DNA from: Plazaster borealis | Lineage: Eukaryota; Echinodermata; Asteroidea; Forcipulatida; Labidiasteridae | NCBI GenBank assembly: GCA_021014325.1 | Contig: JAJGQC010000702.1 | Span: 149,501 to 213,500 of the forward strand | Direction: 5' to 3' | DNA length: 64,000 bases | Shown here: in pieces, positions 24,624 to 36,539 of the stretch | How positions within the stretch are numbered: position 1 is the first letter of the stretch | How the letters are laid out: the number at the start of each line of letters is the position of its first letter | The notes under the pieces: model-generated | Told to the model about the DNA's origin: nothing | Seen by the model: the letters and a program-made list of their open reading frames with translations, nothing else | Databases searched by the model: none | Made by a program: the position numbers and the translations under genes

Positions 24624-24836
24624 TTGTTAAACTATGCCACAGCCAGCATGCTCTCTGCCCGTTCCCGTCTGTAAACTACAGGTAGCTCAATGGAGACATC
24701 TCAACTGCTCTTAGTCGTCTCAGATGGGAGAGGTTTATTCCTGGAAGGCATGGAGAAAGTGAAAGCTGCAGTCAGGGAGGCCCGGGATGCCAACGTCTTC
24801 CTTGTGTTTTTGGCATTAGATAATCCTGAAAATAAG
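24624..24836 (+). CDS. MDN1: Midasin tail exon f with in-frame stop
   Basis: Reads LLNYATASMLSARSRL, then TAA (24672-24674), then TTGSSMETSQLLLVVSDGRG, FLEGMEKVKAAVREARDA and up to DNPENK before GTTAGC. Phase 0 at both ends, 71 codons. The part after the stop matches the human VWA beta-strand QLLLVVSDGRGLFLEG almost exactly. The stop sits where midasins have a glutamine-rich turn, so it looks like a nonsense change or a sequence error. Translation could only restart at the methionine codon at 24690, which would not restore the domain. Confidence 0.88.
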
Positions 24837-24844
24837 GTTAGCAG

Positions 24845-26410
24845 GGTCCAATGTCATAAAGCTGTTAAGCACAAAATGTTGCTTAACGAATTACCTTTAA
24901 GCAAAGACAGCGGCCCACCAGTCCTATAACTATGAATTACACTGTACTTTGGTCGGTTACCTATATCTACTAAGGAAGGTAAGTTTTTGTGCTGAACAGT
25001 CCAGGGTCAATTTTCATAAGCGACCAAGAAGATCTGGCCGTGTGTGAGTACGTTGGTAAAGGGTTTGCATTATTGCATTACTCCTCTGCTTATAAGAAGA
25101 TAAGGTGTTTATTATGAATAATGATAAGAGCAGAAAAATTTGTTTTTCAGCAAATGTGTGTTTCATTAACCATCAAGAATGTGTGGCTGGGTAGGTATAC
25201 ACATTTAAACCAGGGACCTATAACAAAAGTGGACAATGGGTTCCCTGGTTGGATGAAGGTACCCAGTTGGAAAGTCTACAAAACCAATGGGAGCTGTTGC
25301 CAAAAGTTAGAGTCCAAACTATAGAGGGACAATAGGAGGTCCCTGATTGCAGGTGTTAACACACTTGTGTGCATTGGTAAAGAATTTGCATTCTTGCATT
25401 ACTCCTCATATCAGTGCTTATAAGAATTGCTGGCAAGTTAGCGTGCCTTTTACTTTGCTTATGGTAAGCAGTGATTATTAACTTTGCTTATGGTAAGCAG
25501 TGATTATTAAATACAAAGGTGTTTAGGGCAGCTCCATAGTCAGAAAATGTCTGCTTACATGCTTTATTGAATTGGCCCCTGGATCCAGAATTGTTTTCAA
25601 AATCTTTAAAACCAAGTCAAATCTCAAGTCCTTAATGAGGTCTAAGAACTAAAGTCACTGAATTTTTGATGGAAACTTTATCGCTAAGTCTGAAGACAGT
25701 CACTTGATCTAAAAATCATGTACAATTTACTCCTTAAAAGCTTCCAAATAATGGAGCAAAGAATCACAGAGTAATTTTTGTTCTGAAGTTTTTGTAAGGT
25801 TGCTTGCAATACACTCTTCAAATGAATGAAGCAACCCAATAAACTGATGTATTTACAGGGATTGGGCAACCATAAGTCTGGCTATACTCCACCATGCTTG
25901 TGCAAGATAGCATTGGAGAATGCCACGTGTTGTTTCTAAAGTCATAGAGCAAGGAGTGCACAATGGGCAGACTTTATACCTCAATCATTACAAAGTAGTT
26001 TATTCTGACTCTCTTTCTGAAGGAGTCAATGATAAATTAGTGCCTAAAGACAACTTTAAAGTAGAGCCTCATTTTAAATCGGTTTAGTTAAGTCTCAATA
26101 GACTCTTCCCATGAAATATGTAAATTACATCACGCGTACGTACTAACACTGTTGGTTGGCAACATGATGGAATATCGCGTCTTTTTGTATGGGGCTGATG
26201 GTGGCACAGTTGTGCGTCTGCTTAGTGCACATCTGTATGGTGTTTGCCAATCAATAGTGTCTGTATGCATGCGTGAATGTAATTAACGTTTTTAATGTGA
26301 AGGGCTAATTCCAGAGAACGTGTGACATTAGTTTGACTTTGATAGAGAAGTTAACTCAAGCCATTTATTAGAAGATTCAAACTGATTGTATGCAATGTTT
26401 TGTGTCGGAC
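24845..26410. other. Intron f-g with GCTTA-type repeats
   Basis: The intron holds several copies of the dispersed family marked by TCATAAAGC, TTAAGCACAAAA and GCTTATGGTAAGCAGTGATT, at 24850-24905, 25010-25090 and 25410-25580. The last contains a perfect 30-bp tandem duplication near 25455-25510. No additional exon is supported. Confidence 0.5.
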
Positions 26411-26412
26411 AG

Positions 26413-26601
26413 GATTCCATTCTTGACATCAAGGTTCCTATCTTTGGTGGAGCAGGGGAGCTTCCTCAAATCAGCACCTACATGGAACACTTCCCGTTCC
26501 CCTTCTACATCATCCTTAAAGATATCAACTCCATGCCAGAGACACTCAGTGATGCCTTGAGACAGTGGTTTGAGCTGGTCACAGCTGGGGACATTCAATA
26601 G
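26413..26601 (+). CDS. MDN1: Midasin tail exon g, C-terminus
   Basis: Reads DSILDIKVPIFGGAGELPQI, MEHFPFPFYIILKDINSMPE and TLSDALRQWFELVTAGDIQ, then TAG. The human end from memory (DSILDIKVPIF, FPFPYYIIL, ETLSDALRQWFELVTAS) is matched nearly residue for residue, and the length is as expected, so the 3' end of the gene is intact. Acceptor GTGTCGGACAG. Confidence 0.95.
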   Translation, partial: DSILDIKVPIFGGAGELPQISTYMEHFPFPFYIILKDINSMPETLSDALRQWFELVTAGDIQ

Positions 26602-26639
26602 TGACAGGGCTATAGGCCTTGTTCAAGAGTTTGCTATGT

Positions 26640-27960
26640 TAAGTCTTAATCTCTGACTACAAAGGTTGTATAAGTTATGCAGTAATGTTGGTGTTTGGAG
26701 CGTAATTCAAAGTAGTGAAGGAGTCTCTGTGTTCAACCTCTATGCAATGGCTTTCCAATGTACCCTTCTTGGTTTACAGGCTGGGGTTTAAGGTTAGGGG
26801 TTAGGGTTGGGGTTAGGAATAGGAAAATACACTAGGGGTGTCGGAACATATGTGTAACCATTTCATCATCATGGATATTGTTTTGTATAACAACAGTAAA
26901 CAGTTATAATCTTTCTTTCACCTAATCTTTCTTCAGACAAATTTAAAAGGATCTTTCAAATCTATAAATTCATCGCCCAGAAAAACAAGAAGTTTACACA
27001 AGCATAAAAGTTTGACCTGTGTTGGATTGTTTTAGTGGAGCCAATTTGCTCTGATCGCACAATTGCAGTGAAAACACATGTGTTGTCACCAGTGTTGGAA
27101 AGTTTGGAATTTGTAAGAAGTAAATGTTCTAACATGAATATTAATATTGTTAACCCTTGTTTGAGGTTGGGACACATTTATTTAGTTCACATTTTTTTCA
27201 CAGAAAACAATATTCACAAAATATTGAACCGAGCCCTACATCCTTTTCATTGGAATCTCTTTTATTACTTTGCGAGTCATTCTTGTGTCATTGTAAAGTT
27301 TCTGAACAATATGCAGCATATATAATTATTGTAACTCCTAATAAATAGGCTCCAATTGAGAATGTTATTGTCTTACGGAAGTTTGTTAAATTGATGACTC
27401 TTTTTAAAAAGATGATCTGGCTTTTCTTCAGCTTTCCGTTTCTGCTGGTAATCATAGAATCATGCTGATAGCATGTATGACATTGGTACCTGCTTATCTA
27501 TCAATGTGCTTTGTGTCTTGCAGTGGCTGAACCAGACATTTTCATGTCGGGGGGGGGGGGCATTTTATGTTTCTAACCATTATAATGTGCATTTTTTAAT
27601 ATCATGGGAGGGGGTCGTAGTCAGGGTTCTGAGTGGGGATACGTCCCTTTTCCTGGTTATGCCACTGGCGTCTTAATTCTTTACGAAAACAATAAAGATG
27701 CAAAATGTTCAGGTCAACTTATTTAAACAAAACAGTGTGGCTGGTATTACTTAAATTAAACATAACTAGCTAGGTATTGGACTTGGACATATTTATGTTG
27801 TTTAATATTTACGAGTATTTTGAAAACATGCTCATATTTTTAAAATTAAACAGGATCTCAAGATTTTGTCACACTGTATTTAAAGCACCCCCTTAATATT
27901 GTAAACAAATGGAAAATAAAATGAGAAAATACATTTAAAATAGTTTTCTTTTTAAGTTGA
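26640..27960. other. 3' flank of the midasin tail
   Basis: AATAAA at 27340-27345 could serve as the poly(A) signal. A short degenerate TTAGGG-like stretch (GTTAGGGGTTAGGGTTGGGG) lies at about 26792. A run of ten G residues is at 27551. No exon is supported. Confidence 0.4.
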
Positions 27961-28019
27961 GTTGTGTAACAAAAAAAATAGTTAAAGAAAATGGTCCTGA
28001 ATAAGTCAAAAGTACAAGT

Positions 28020-31000
28020 TTAACCCCTTGCAGTTTTTTTAACCAAAAATCCCGGCTCAAAAAGGCCCATTTTTAAAAATTGGGCTGAAAATAAAATGTT
28101 CTGAAATCGCTCCAAAAAACAAGTTTAACCCCTTGCAGTTTTTTAAACTGAAAATCCTGGCTCAAAAAGGCCCATTTTTAAAAATTGGGCTGAAAATAAA
28201 ATGTTCTGAAATCGCTCCAAAAAACAAGTTTAACCCCTTGCAGTTTTTTAAACTGAAAAAACCTGGCTCAAAAAGGCCCATTTTTAAAATTGGGCTGAAA
28301 ATAAAATGTTCTGAAATCGCTCCAAAATACAAGTTTAACCCCTTGAAGTTTTTTAAACTGAAAATCCTGGCTCAAAAAGGCCCATTTTTAAAAATTGGGC
28401 TGAAAATAAAATGTTCTGAAATCGCTCCAAAAAACAAGTTTAACCCCTTGCAGTTTTTTTAACTGAAAATCCTGGCTCAAAAAGGCCCATTTTTTAAAAT
28501 TGGGCTGAAAATAAAATGTTCTGAAATCGCTCCAAAATACAAGTTTAACCCCTTGAAGTTTTTTAAACTGAAAATCCTGGCTCAAAAAGGCCCATTTTTA
28601 AAAATTGGGCTGAAAATAAAATGTTCTGAAATCGCTCCAAAAAACAAGTTTAACCCCTTGCAGTTTTTTAAACTGAAAATCCTGGCTCAAAAGGCCCATT
28701 TTTAAAAATTGGGCTGAAAATAAAATGTTCTGAAATCGCTCCAAAAACAAGTTTAACCCCTTGCAGTTTTTAACTGAAAATCCTGGCTCAAAAAGGCCCA
28801 TTTTTAAAATTGGGCTGAAAATAAAATGTTCTGAAATCGCTCCAAAATACAAGTTTAACCCCTTGAAGTTTTTAAACTGAAAATCCTGGCTCAAAAAGGC
28901 CCATTTTTAAAAATTGGGCTGAAAATAAAATGTTCTGAAATCGCTCCAAAAACAAGTTTAACACCTTGCAGTTTTTAACCAAAAATCCTGGCTCAAAAGG
29001 CCCATTTTTAAAAATTGGGCTGAAAATCAAATGTTCTGAAATCGCTCCAAAAACAAGTTTAACCCTTGCAGTTTTTAACTGAAAATCCTGGCTCAAAAAG
29101 GCCCATTTTTGAAAATTGGGCTGAAAATAAAATGTTCCGAAATCGCTCCAAAAAACAAGTTTAACCCCTTGCAGTTTTTTAAACTGAAAATCCTGGCTCA
29201 AAAAGGCCCATTTTTAAAAATTGGGCTGAAAATAAAATGTTCTGAAATCGCTCCAAAAAGCAAGTTTAACCCCTTGCAGTTTTTTAAACTGAAAAAACCT
29301 GGCCCAAAAAGGCCCATTTTTAAAATTGGGCTGAAAATCAAATGTTCTGAAATCGCTCCAAAATACAAGTTTAACCCCTTGCAGTTTTTTTAAAGTGAAA
29401 ATCCTCGCTCAAAAAGGCCCATTTTTAAAAATTGGGCTGAAAATAAAATGTTCTGAAATCGCTCCAAAATACAAGTTTAACCCCTTGAAGTTTTTTAAAC
29501 TGAAAATCCTGGCTCAAAAAGGCCCATTTTTAAAAATTGGGCTGAAAATAAAATGTTCTGAAATCGCTCCAATTGAAAACAAGTTTAACACCTTGCAGTT
29601 TTTTAAACCAAAAATCCTGGCTCAAAAAGGCCCATTTTTAAAAATTGGGCTGAAAATCAAATGTTCTGAAATCGCTCCAAAAAACAAGTTTAACCCCTTG
29701 CAGTTTTTAAAACTGAAAAAACCTGGCTCAAAAAGGCCCATTTTTAAAATTGGGCTGAAAATAAAATGTTCTGAAATCGCTCCAAAATACAAGTTTAACC
29801 CCTTGCAGTTTTTTAAACCAAAAATCCTGGCTCAAAAAGGCCCATTTTTAAAAATTGGGCTGAAAATAAAATGTTCTGAAATCGCTCCAAAAACAAGTTT
29901 AACCCCTTGCAGTTTTTAACTGAAAATCCTGGCTCAAAAAGGCCCATTTTTAAAAATTGGGCTGAAAATAAAATGTTCTGAAATCGCTCCAAAATACAAT
30001 TTTAACCCCTTGAAGATTTTTAAAATGAAATTACTGGCTCAAAAAGGCCCATTTTTAAAAATTGGGCTGAAAATAAAATGTTCTGAAATCGCTCCAAAAA
30101 CAAGTTTAACACCTTGCAGTTTTTAACCAAAAATCCTGGCTCAAAAAGGCCCATTTTTAAAAATTGGGCTGAAAATCAAATGTTCTGAAATCGCTCCAAA
30201 AATCAAGTTTAACCCCTTGCAGTTTTTTTAACTGAAATTCCTGGGTCGAAAAGGGCCCTTTTTGAAAATTGGGCTGAAAATAAATGTTCTGAAATCGCTC
30301 CAAAAACAAGTTTAACCCCTTGCAGTTTTTAAACTGAAAATCCTGGCTCAAAAAGGCCCATTTTTAAAAATTGGGCTGAAAATAAAATGTTCTGAAATCG
30401 CTCCAAAAGCAAGTTTAACCCCTTGCAGTTTTTTAAAATTAAAAAACCTGGCCCAAAAAGGCCCATTTTTAAAATTGGGCTGAAAATCAAATGTTCTGAA
30501 ATCGCTCCAAAATACAAGTTTAACCCCTTGCAGTTTTTTTAAAGTGAAAATCCTCGCTCAAAAAGGCCCATTTTTAAAAATTGGGCTGAAAATAAAATGT
30601 TCTGAAATCGCTCCAAAATACAAGTTTAACCCCTTGAAGTTTTTTAAACTGAAAATCCTGGCTCAAAAAGGCCCATTTCTAAAAATTGGGCTGAAAATCA
30701 AATGTTCTGAAATCGCTCCAATTGAAAACAAGTTTAACACCTTGCAGTTTTTTAAACCAAAAATCCTGGCTCAAAAAGGCCCATTTTTAAAAATTGGGCT
30801 GAAAATCAAATGTTCTGAAATCGCTCCAAAAAACAAGTTTAACCCCTTGCAGTTTTTTTAACTGAAAATCCTGGCTCAAAAAGGCCAATTTTTGAAAATT
30901 GGGCTGAAAATAAAATGTTCCGAAATCGCTCCAAAAAACAAGTTTAACCCCTTGCAGTTTTTTAAACTGAAAATCCTGGCTCAAATAGGCCCATTTTTAA

Positions 31001-34000
31001 AAATTGGGCTGAAAATAAAATGTTCTGAAATCGCTCCAAAAAACAAGTTTAACCCCTTGCAGTTTTTTAAACTGAAAAAACCTGGCTCAAAAAGGCCCAT
31101 TCTTAAAATTGGGCTAAAAATAAAATGTTCTGAAATCGCTCCAAAATACAAGTTTAACCCCTTGCAGTTTTTTAAAGTGAAAATCCTCGCTCAAAAAGGC
31201 CCATTTTTAAAAATTGGGCTGAAAATCAAATGTTCTGAAATCGCTCCAAAATACAAGTTTAACCCCTTGAAGTTTTTTAAACTGAAAATCCTGGCTCAAA
31301 AAGGCCCAATTTTAAAAATTGGGCTGAAAATAAAATGTTCGGAAATCGCTCCAAAAACAAGTTTAACCCCTTGCAGTTTTTAACTGAAAATCCTGGCTCA
31401 AAAGGCCCATTTTTTAAAATTGGGCTGAAAATAAAATGTTCTGAAATCGCTCCAAAATACAAGTTTAACCCCTTGAAGTTTTTTAAACTGAAAATCCTGG
31501 CTCAAAAAGGCCCATTTTTAAAAATTGGGCTGAAAATAAAATGTTCTGAAATCGCTCCAAAAAACAAGTTTAACACCTTGCAGTTTTTTTAACCAAAAAT
31601 CCTGGCTCAAAAAGGCCCATTTTTAAAAATTGGGCTGAAAATAAAATGTTCTGAAATCGCTCTAAAAAACAAGTTTAACCCCTTGCAGTTTAATTAACTG
31701 AAAATCATGGCTCAAAAAGGCCCATTTTTTTAAATTGGGCTGAAAATAAAATGTTCTGAAATCGCTCCAAAATACAAGTTTAACCCCTTGCAGTTTTTAA
31801 CTGAAAATCCTGGCGCAAAAAGGCCAATTTTTGAAAATTGGGCTGAAAATAAAATGTTCCGAAATCGCTCCAAAAAACAAGTTTAACCCCTTGCAGTTTT
31901 TTAAACTGAAAATCCTGGCTCAAATAGGCCCATTTTTAAAAATTGGGCTGAAAATAAAATGTTCTGAAATCGCTCCAAAAAACAAGTTTAACCCCTTGCA
32001 GTTTTTTAAACTGAAAAAACCTGGCTCAAAAAGGCCCATTCTTAAAATTGGGCTAAAAATAAAATGTTCTGAAATCGCTCCAAAATACAAGTTTAACCCC
32101 TTGCAGTTTTTTAAAGTGAAAATCCTCGCTCAAAAAGGCCCATTTTTAAAAATTGGGCTGAAAATCAAATGTTCTGAAATCGCTCCAAAATACAAGTTTA
32201 ACCCCTTGAAGTTTTTTAAACTGAAAATCCTGGCTCAAAAAGGCCCATTTTTAAAAATTGGGCTGAAAATAAAATGTTCTGAAATCGCTCCAAAAAACAA
32301 GTTTAACCCCTTGCAGTTTTTTTAACTGAAAATCCTGGCTCAAAAAGGCCCATTTTTTAAAATTGGGCTGAAAATAAAATGTTCTGAAATCGCTCCAAAA
32401 TACAAGTTTAACCCCTTGAAGTTTTTTAAACTGAAAATCCTGGCTCAAAAAGGCCCATTTTTAAAAATTGGGCTGAAAATAAAATGTTCTGAAATCGCTC
32501 CAAAAAACAAGTTTAACACCTTGCAGTTTTTTTAACCAAAAATCCTGGCTCAAAAAGGCCCATTTTTAAAAATTGGGCTGAAAATCAAATGTTCTGAAAT
32601 CGCTCCAAAATACAAGTTTAACCCCTTGCAGTTTTTTTAACTGAAAATCCTGGCACAAAGGCCCATTTTTAAAAATTGGGCTGAAAATAAAATGTTCTGA
32701 AATCGCTCCAAAAACAAGTTTAACCCCTTGCAGTTTTTAACTGAAAATCCTGGCTCAAAAGGCCCATTTTTTAAAATTGGGCTGAAAATAAAATGTTCTG
32801 AAATCGCTCCAAAATACAAGTTTAACCCCTTGAAGTTTTTTAAACTAAAAATCCTGGCTCAAAAAGGCCCATTTTTAAAAATTGGGCTGAAAATAAAATG
32901 TTCTGAAATCGCTCCAAAAAACAAGTTTAACACCTTGCAGTTTTTTTTAACCAAAAATCCTGGCTCAAAAAGGCCCATTTTTAAAAATTGGGCTGAAAAT
33001 CAAATGTTCTGAAATCGCTCCAAAAAACAAGTTTAACCCCTTGCAGTTTTTTTAACTGAAAATCCTGGCTCAAAAAGGCCCATTTTTGAAAATTGGGCTG
33101 AAAATAAAATGTTCAGAAATCGCTCCAAAAAACAAGTTTAACCCCTTGAAGTTTTTTAAACTGAAAATCCTGGCTCAAAAAGGCCCATTTTTAAAAATTG
33201 GGCTGAAAATCAAATGTTCTGAAATCGCTCCAAAAAACAAGTTTAACCCCTTGCAGTTTTTTTAACTGAAAATCCTGGCTCAAAAAGGCCAATTTTTGAA
33301 AATTGGGCTGAAAATAAAATGTTCTGAAATCGCTCCAAAATACAAGTTTAACCCCTTGAAGTTTTTTAAACTGAAAATCCTGGCTCAAAAAGGCCCATTT
33401 TTAAAAATTGGGCTGAAAATCAAATGTTCTGAAATCGCTCCAATTGAAAACAAGTTTAACACCTTGCAGTTTTTTTAACCAAAATCCTGGCTCAAAAGGC
33501 CCATTTTTAAAAATTGGGCTGAAAATCAAATGTTCTGAAATCGCTCCAAAAACAAGTTTAACCCCTTGCAGTTTTTTAACTGAAAATCCTGGCTCAAAAA
33601 GGCCAATTTTTGAAAATTGGGCTGAAAATCAAATGTTCCGAAATCGCTCCAAAAAACAAGTTTAACCCCTTGCAGTTTTTTAAACTGAAAAACCTGGCTC
33701 AAAAAGGCCCATTCTTAAAATTGGGCTAAAAATAAAATGTTCTGAAATCGCTCCAAAATACAAGTTTAACCTCTTGAAGTTTTTTAAAGTGAAAATCCTC
33801 GCTCAAAAAGGCCCATTTTTAAAAATTGGGCTGAAAATCAAATGTTCTGAAATCGCTCCAAAATACAAGTTTAACCCCTTGCAGTTTTTTTAACCAAAAA
33901 TCCTGGCTCAAAAAGGCCCATTTTTAAAAATTGGGCTGAAAATAAAATGTTCTGAAATCGGTCCAAAAACAAGTTTAACCCTTGCAGTTTTTAACTGAAA

Positions 34001-34215
34001 ATCCTGGCTCAAAAAGACCCATTTATAAAAATTGGGCTGAAAATAAAACTGTCTGAAATCGCTCCAAAACACAAGTTTAACCCCTTGCAGTTTTCTAATC
34101 TGAAAATCCTTGCTCAAAAAGGCCCATTTATAAAAATTGGCCCAAAAATGAAATTGTCTGGAATCACTCAAAATTACATATGTACAAGTTTAACACCTTG
34201 TGTACATGTAGTTTT
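28020..34215. repeat. Satellite array, ~59 copies of a 105-bp unit
   Basis: The word TGTTCTGAAATCGCTCC recurs every 105 bases (for example at 28097, 28202, 28307 and 28412) with occasional units of 103-109. Each unit holds CAAGTTTAACCCCTTG, CCTGGCTCAAAAAGGCCC and an imperfect dyad around CCCATTTTTAAAAATTGGG. Units differ by diagnostic variants: GAAGTTT or GCAGTTT, ATTGAAAAC (29573, 30720, 33442), CGAAATCG. Larger blocks repeat too: 30892-31340 recurs at 31831-32280 (shift 939) and 29395-29600 recurs at 30544-30750 (shift 1149). Units decay beyond 34000. Because 105 is 35 codons, long open frames appear on both strands; I read these as a by-product of unit length. Confidence 0.97.
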
Positions 34216-34229
34216 TTAAACCCAAACTC

Positions 34230-35650
34230 CTGGCTCGAGGCAACCTTGTTCACGGAAAAAACCCACTCGATCAAAAGGGTCGAAAGCAGAAATTTCTTTG
34301 CTAAGCAAAAAAACGAGCGGTCACCAGTTGCAACGAGGTAGACTTTATGGAATTTTGGCTGGTAACCAGTTTCTATTGAGCAAGATTTGTCTGTGCTTAG
34401 CAAGTTTTTATGCTTACAGGCTTAAATGAAATTGGGTCGTTGGCTAGGCTGATTCCCACCTTATGGCAGAGGCAATCGGAAGCAGCCATGTTTTTCAATG
34501 CACACTGCGCGTTGCTTGCTTAGTTTGTTTACATTGTATACATGAGTCACATGACTCTGGTAACAGTTTGTGTCTATTGTTTAGCCTCAGTAGCTTATTT
34601 GTTTTAATTAAAATAATATCCCACACAAGTGCTTTTGTTAAAAACAAAAGACAACAACAATATTGCCCTTTATTTTGAATTTAAACATACTCAACTATTG
34701 ATGAACAATTAATTCTGTGAAAGCTTTTTCAATTGGGTTTTTTATTTTATTTATTTAATTAAGTAATGAAGACAGCACTGTACTGATGCTGCACCATGTT
34801 TTAATCTCGTATTTAGATTCAAAATAAGACCTGGGCCCAATTTCATAGAGCTGCTTAAGCAGAAAATATTGCTTAACAGATTTATGCTGAGCAAAAATAA
34901 GGGGAATACCAGTCGCAGATTGTGTATGTGAGATGGGATTTAGGCTGGCAACCTAATTCTGCTCAACAGAAATGTTTTGTGCTTAGCTACTTTGTGACAT
35001 TGGACCCTGTAAAAGGTTTCCATTTTTAGTGTAGTGACATGTTAATTAATCAACCGCTTGCGCAAGCTATTTGCAAAGCACGTGCGCGGTTGGTTTCTTT
35101 TTAACTTTAAGTTTTCTATTTCGATTTAGAAAATAATGATTAACAAAGATTGGAATAAAATAAAGAAATGTAAGATTAAGAAGTGAGTTTGAGAGAGATA
35201 CTGGAGAGGAGCAGAGCTTCTAATAAAACATTGTTTAGTTTATCATCAATTTATTGCGTTGTCAAGTTATTTCATTGGTGGTCACCCATTAGGCCTATTC
35301 ATAATAACTATTCCAAACGAGTCAGATCCTAATCAGTAATCAAGCCGGGATTTGTTACATCTACAATTTGAAGTCACATTATGATGACGTCATCAAGTGT
35401 CACATTTATTATGTCACCTACGGGTGCACTTTCACAAGATCTTTAGGAACAGGGCCCAATTTCATAAAGCTGTTTTGCAGAAACTTCTACTAAGCAAATT
35501 TCTGTGCTAAGCAAGAAATGAGTGGGGTTTCAGTCACATCGTAACTGTGTGGTATTTTGGCTGGTAGCCTATTTTTCATAAGCAAGAGTTTTCTCTGCTT
35601 AGCAAGTTTTTGTGCTTACAAGCTTTATACAATTGGGCCATGCAGTTATA
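34230..35650. repeat. Cluster of CCCAATTTCATAAAGC / GCTTAGCA repeats
   Basis: At least three copies (34240-34440 reversed, 34838-35010, 35450-35640) share CCCAATTTCATA(A/G)AGCTG, AAGCAG and GCTAGTAAC-like words and the GTCACAT...TTTTGGCTGG segment. Other copies are at 15090-15190, 20590-20690, 21360-21430, 25410-25580, 63268-63440 and 63838-64000. The element type is not clear; it is short and very abundant here. Confidence 0.7.
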
Positions 35651-35974
35651 AGCTCAACCCTGCATGTTCCGGCTGGGGTGTTCCCCAAAGTTAAAGGTCC
35701 TATTATAATGACATAAATTGTAACATGATGTCACCTTAAAGGTACAGTTTTACCACATCTACATCTCTATACACAGCAATAAATGCTTGGTCAAGATTAG
35801 CTTACATGTATTTTTAATAAAGCTCTGGATTTGTGTTACATTCAAGATTTGAACGTCATCCCGAACACCTTGTTGTTAATAACATTTTATAATTTTATAA
35901 TTTGGTAACAAAAGTGTTAGGAACCTAAAAAGCCTAAAAACGACTTTTCGCTTTTCATTTCCCCAAAAAACATC

Positions 35975-36470
35975 TATTTTAGTCGTATTTCCAAAATATT
36001 GCCCAACCAAACAAACAGCCCCCTCCATAAAATAATTGCCGTTTGTCCCGGGATATGGGTAATTTCCTATGTGGTTATTTTTACACGGCCTATGGAGCGA
36101 GTTGAACCCGCTATATGATGAGCATATTCTTAGACGCGGAGTAGTACCCATACACTGTGCAAAGCAATGGGTACAGGAATATGGCCATATCACGGGTCCA
36201 CAGCACCGAAACGTTGCGGTCTGCATCCCCATACACTGCGCGCTAACATTGGGTACAGGAATATAACCATATCACGGGTCCACCACGGCCAATACACACA
36301 GTGCACAAACCAATGTGTACAGGAATATAGCCATATCGCGGGTTCACCCTGCACTATTGGTTGTGTACAAAATAACCATATAGGAATTGGCCCATATCCT
36401 GGGTCAAAACGGCAATTTCTCATGGAGGGGGTTTGGCGGTATTTTGAATTATGACTAAAATAAATGTTTA
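35975..36470. repeat. Inverted repeat enclosing tandem ~70-bp units
   Basis: The arms (35975-36083 and 36362-36470) share CCCCCTCCAT, AATTGCCGTTT and GATATGGG...TTCCTAT in opposite orientation. Between them, GGTACAGGAATATGGCCATA-type units repeat about three times (36170, 36253, 36319), each followed by TCACGGGTCCAC or a close form. No gene is apparent. It is probably a non-autonomous element that carries its own tandem repeat. Confidence 0.65.
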
Positions 36471-36539
36471 AGGTAATTTCCAGGCTTTTAATAAGTTGAT
36501 CATTCATATTAAAGAACTTTCTCAACAGTTTCATATTTT

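Larger units (their letters stand above)
14125..26601 (+). pseudogene. MDN1: Midasin (MDN1) C-terminal tail, apparently degenerate
   Basis: Seven exons plus one extra copy encode roughly the last 280 residues of midasin, the giant dynein-like AAA+ ATPase that remodels pre-60S ribosomal particles in the nucleus. Its C-terminal MIDAS (VWA) domain pulls on assembly factors. Landmarks known from the human protein are present in order: a STIHT-like segment, LCEQLRLVLEP, GDFRTGKR, RKVIPHIAS, LAFESLAVI, SFGESVQLLHPFHEQF, QLLLVVSDGRGLFLEG, DSILDIKVPIF, FPFPFYIIL and ETLSDALRQWFELVTA. Defects: the AAA+ body (thousands of residues) is nowhere in the window although a different gene lies 8 kb upstream; the DxSxS metal motif expected between 21939 and 23037 is not found; TAA at 24672-24674 interrupts the VWA exon. 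A recent partial duplicate or haplotype artefact fits best. An active gene with an exon lost in assembly is the alternative. Confidence 0.8.

Noticed and set aside
28133..33665. Many open frames of 60-174 residues on both strands with 35-residue repeats
   Set aside because: They are produced by the 105-bp satellite unit, occur on both strands and end wherever a unit has an indel. No start context, splice signals or non-repeat domain is present.
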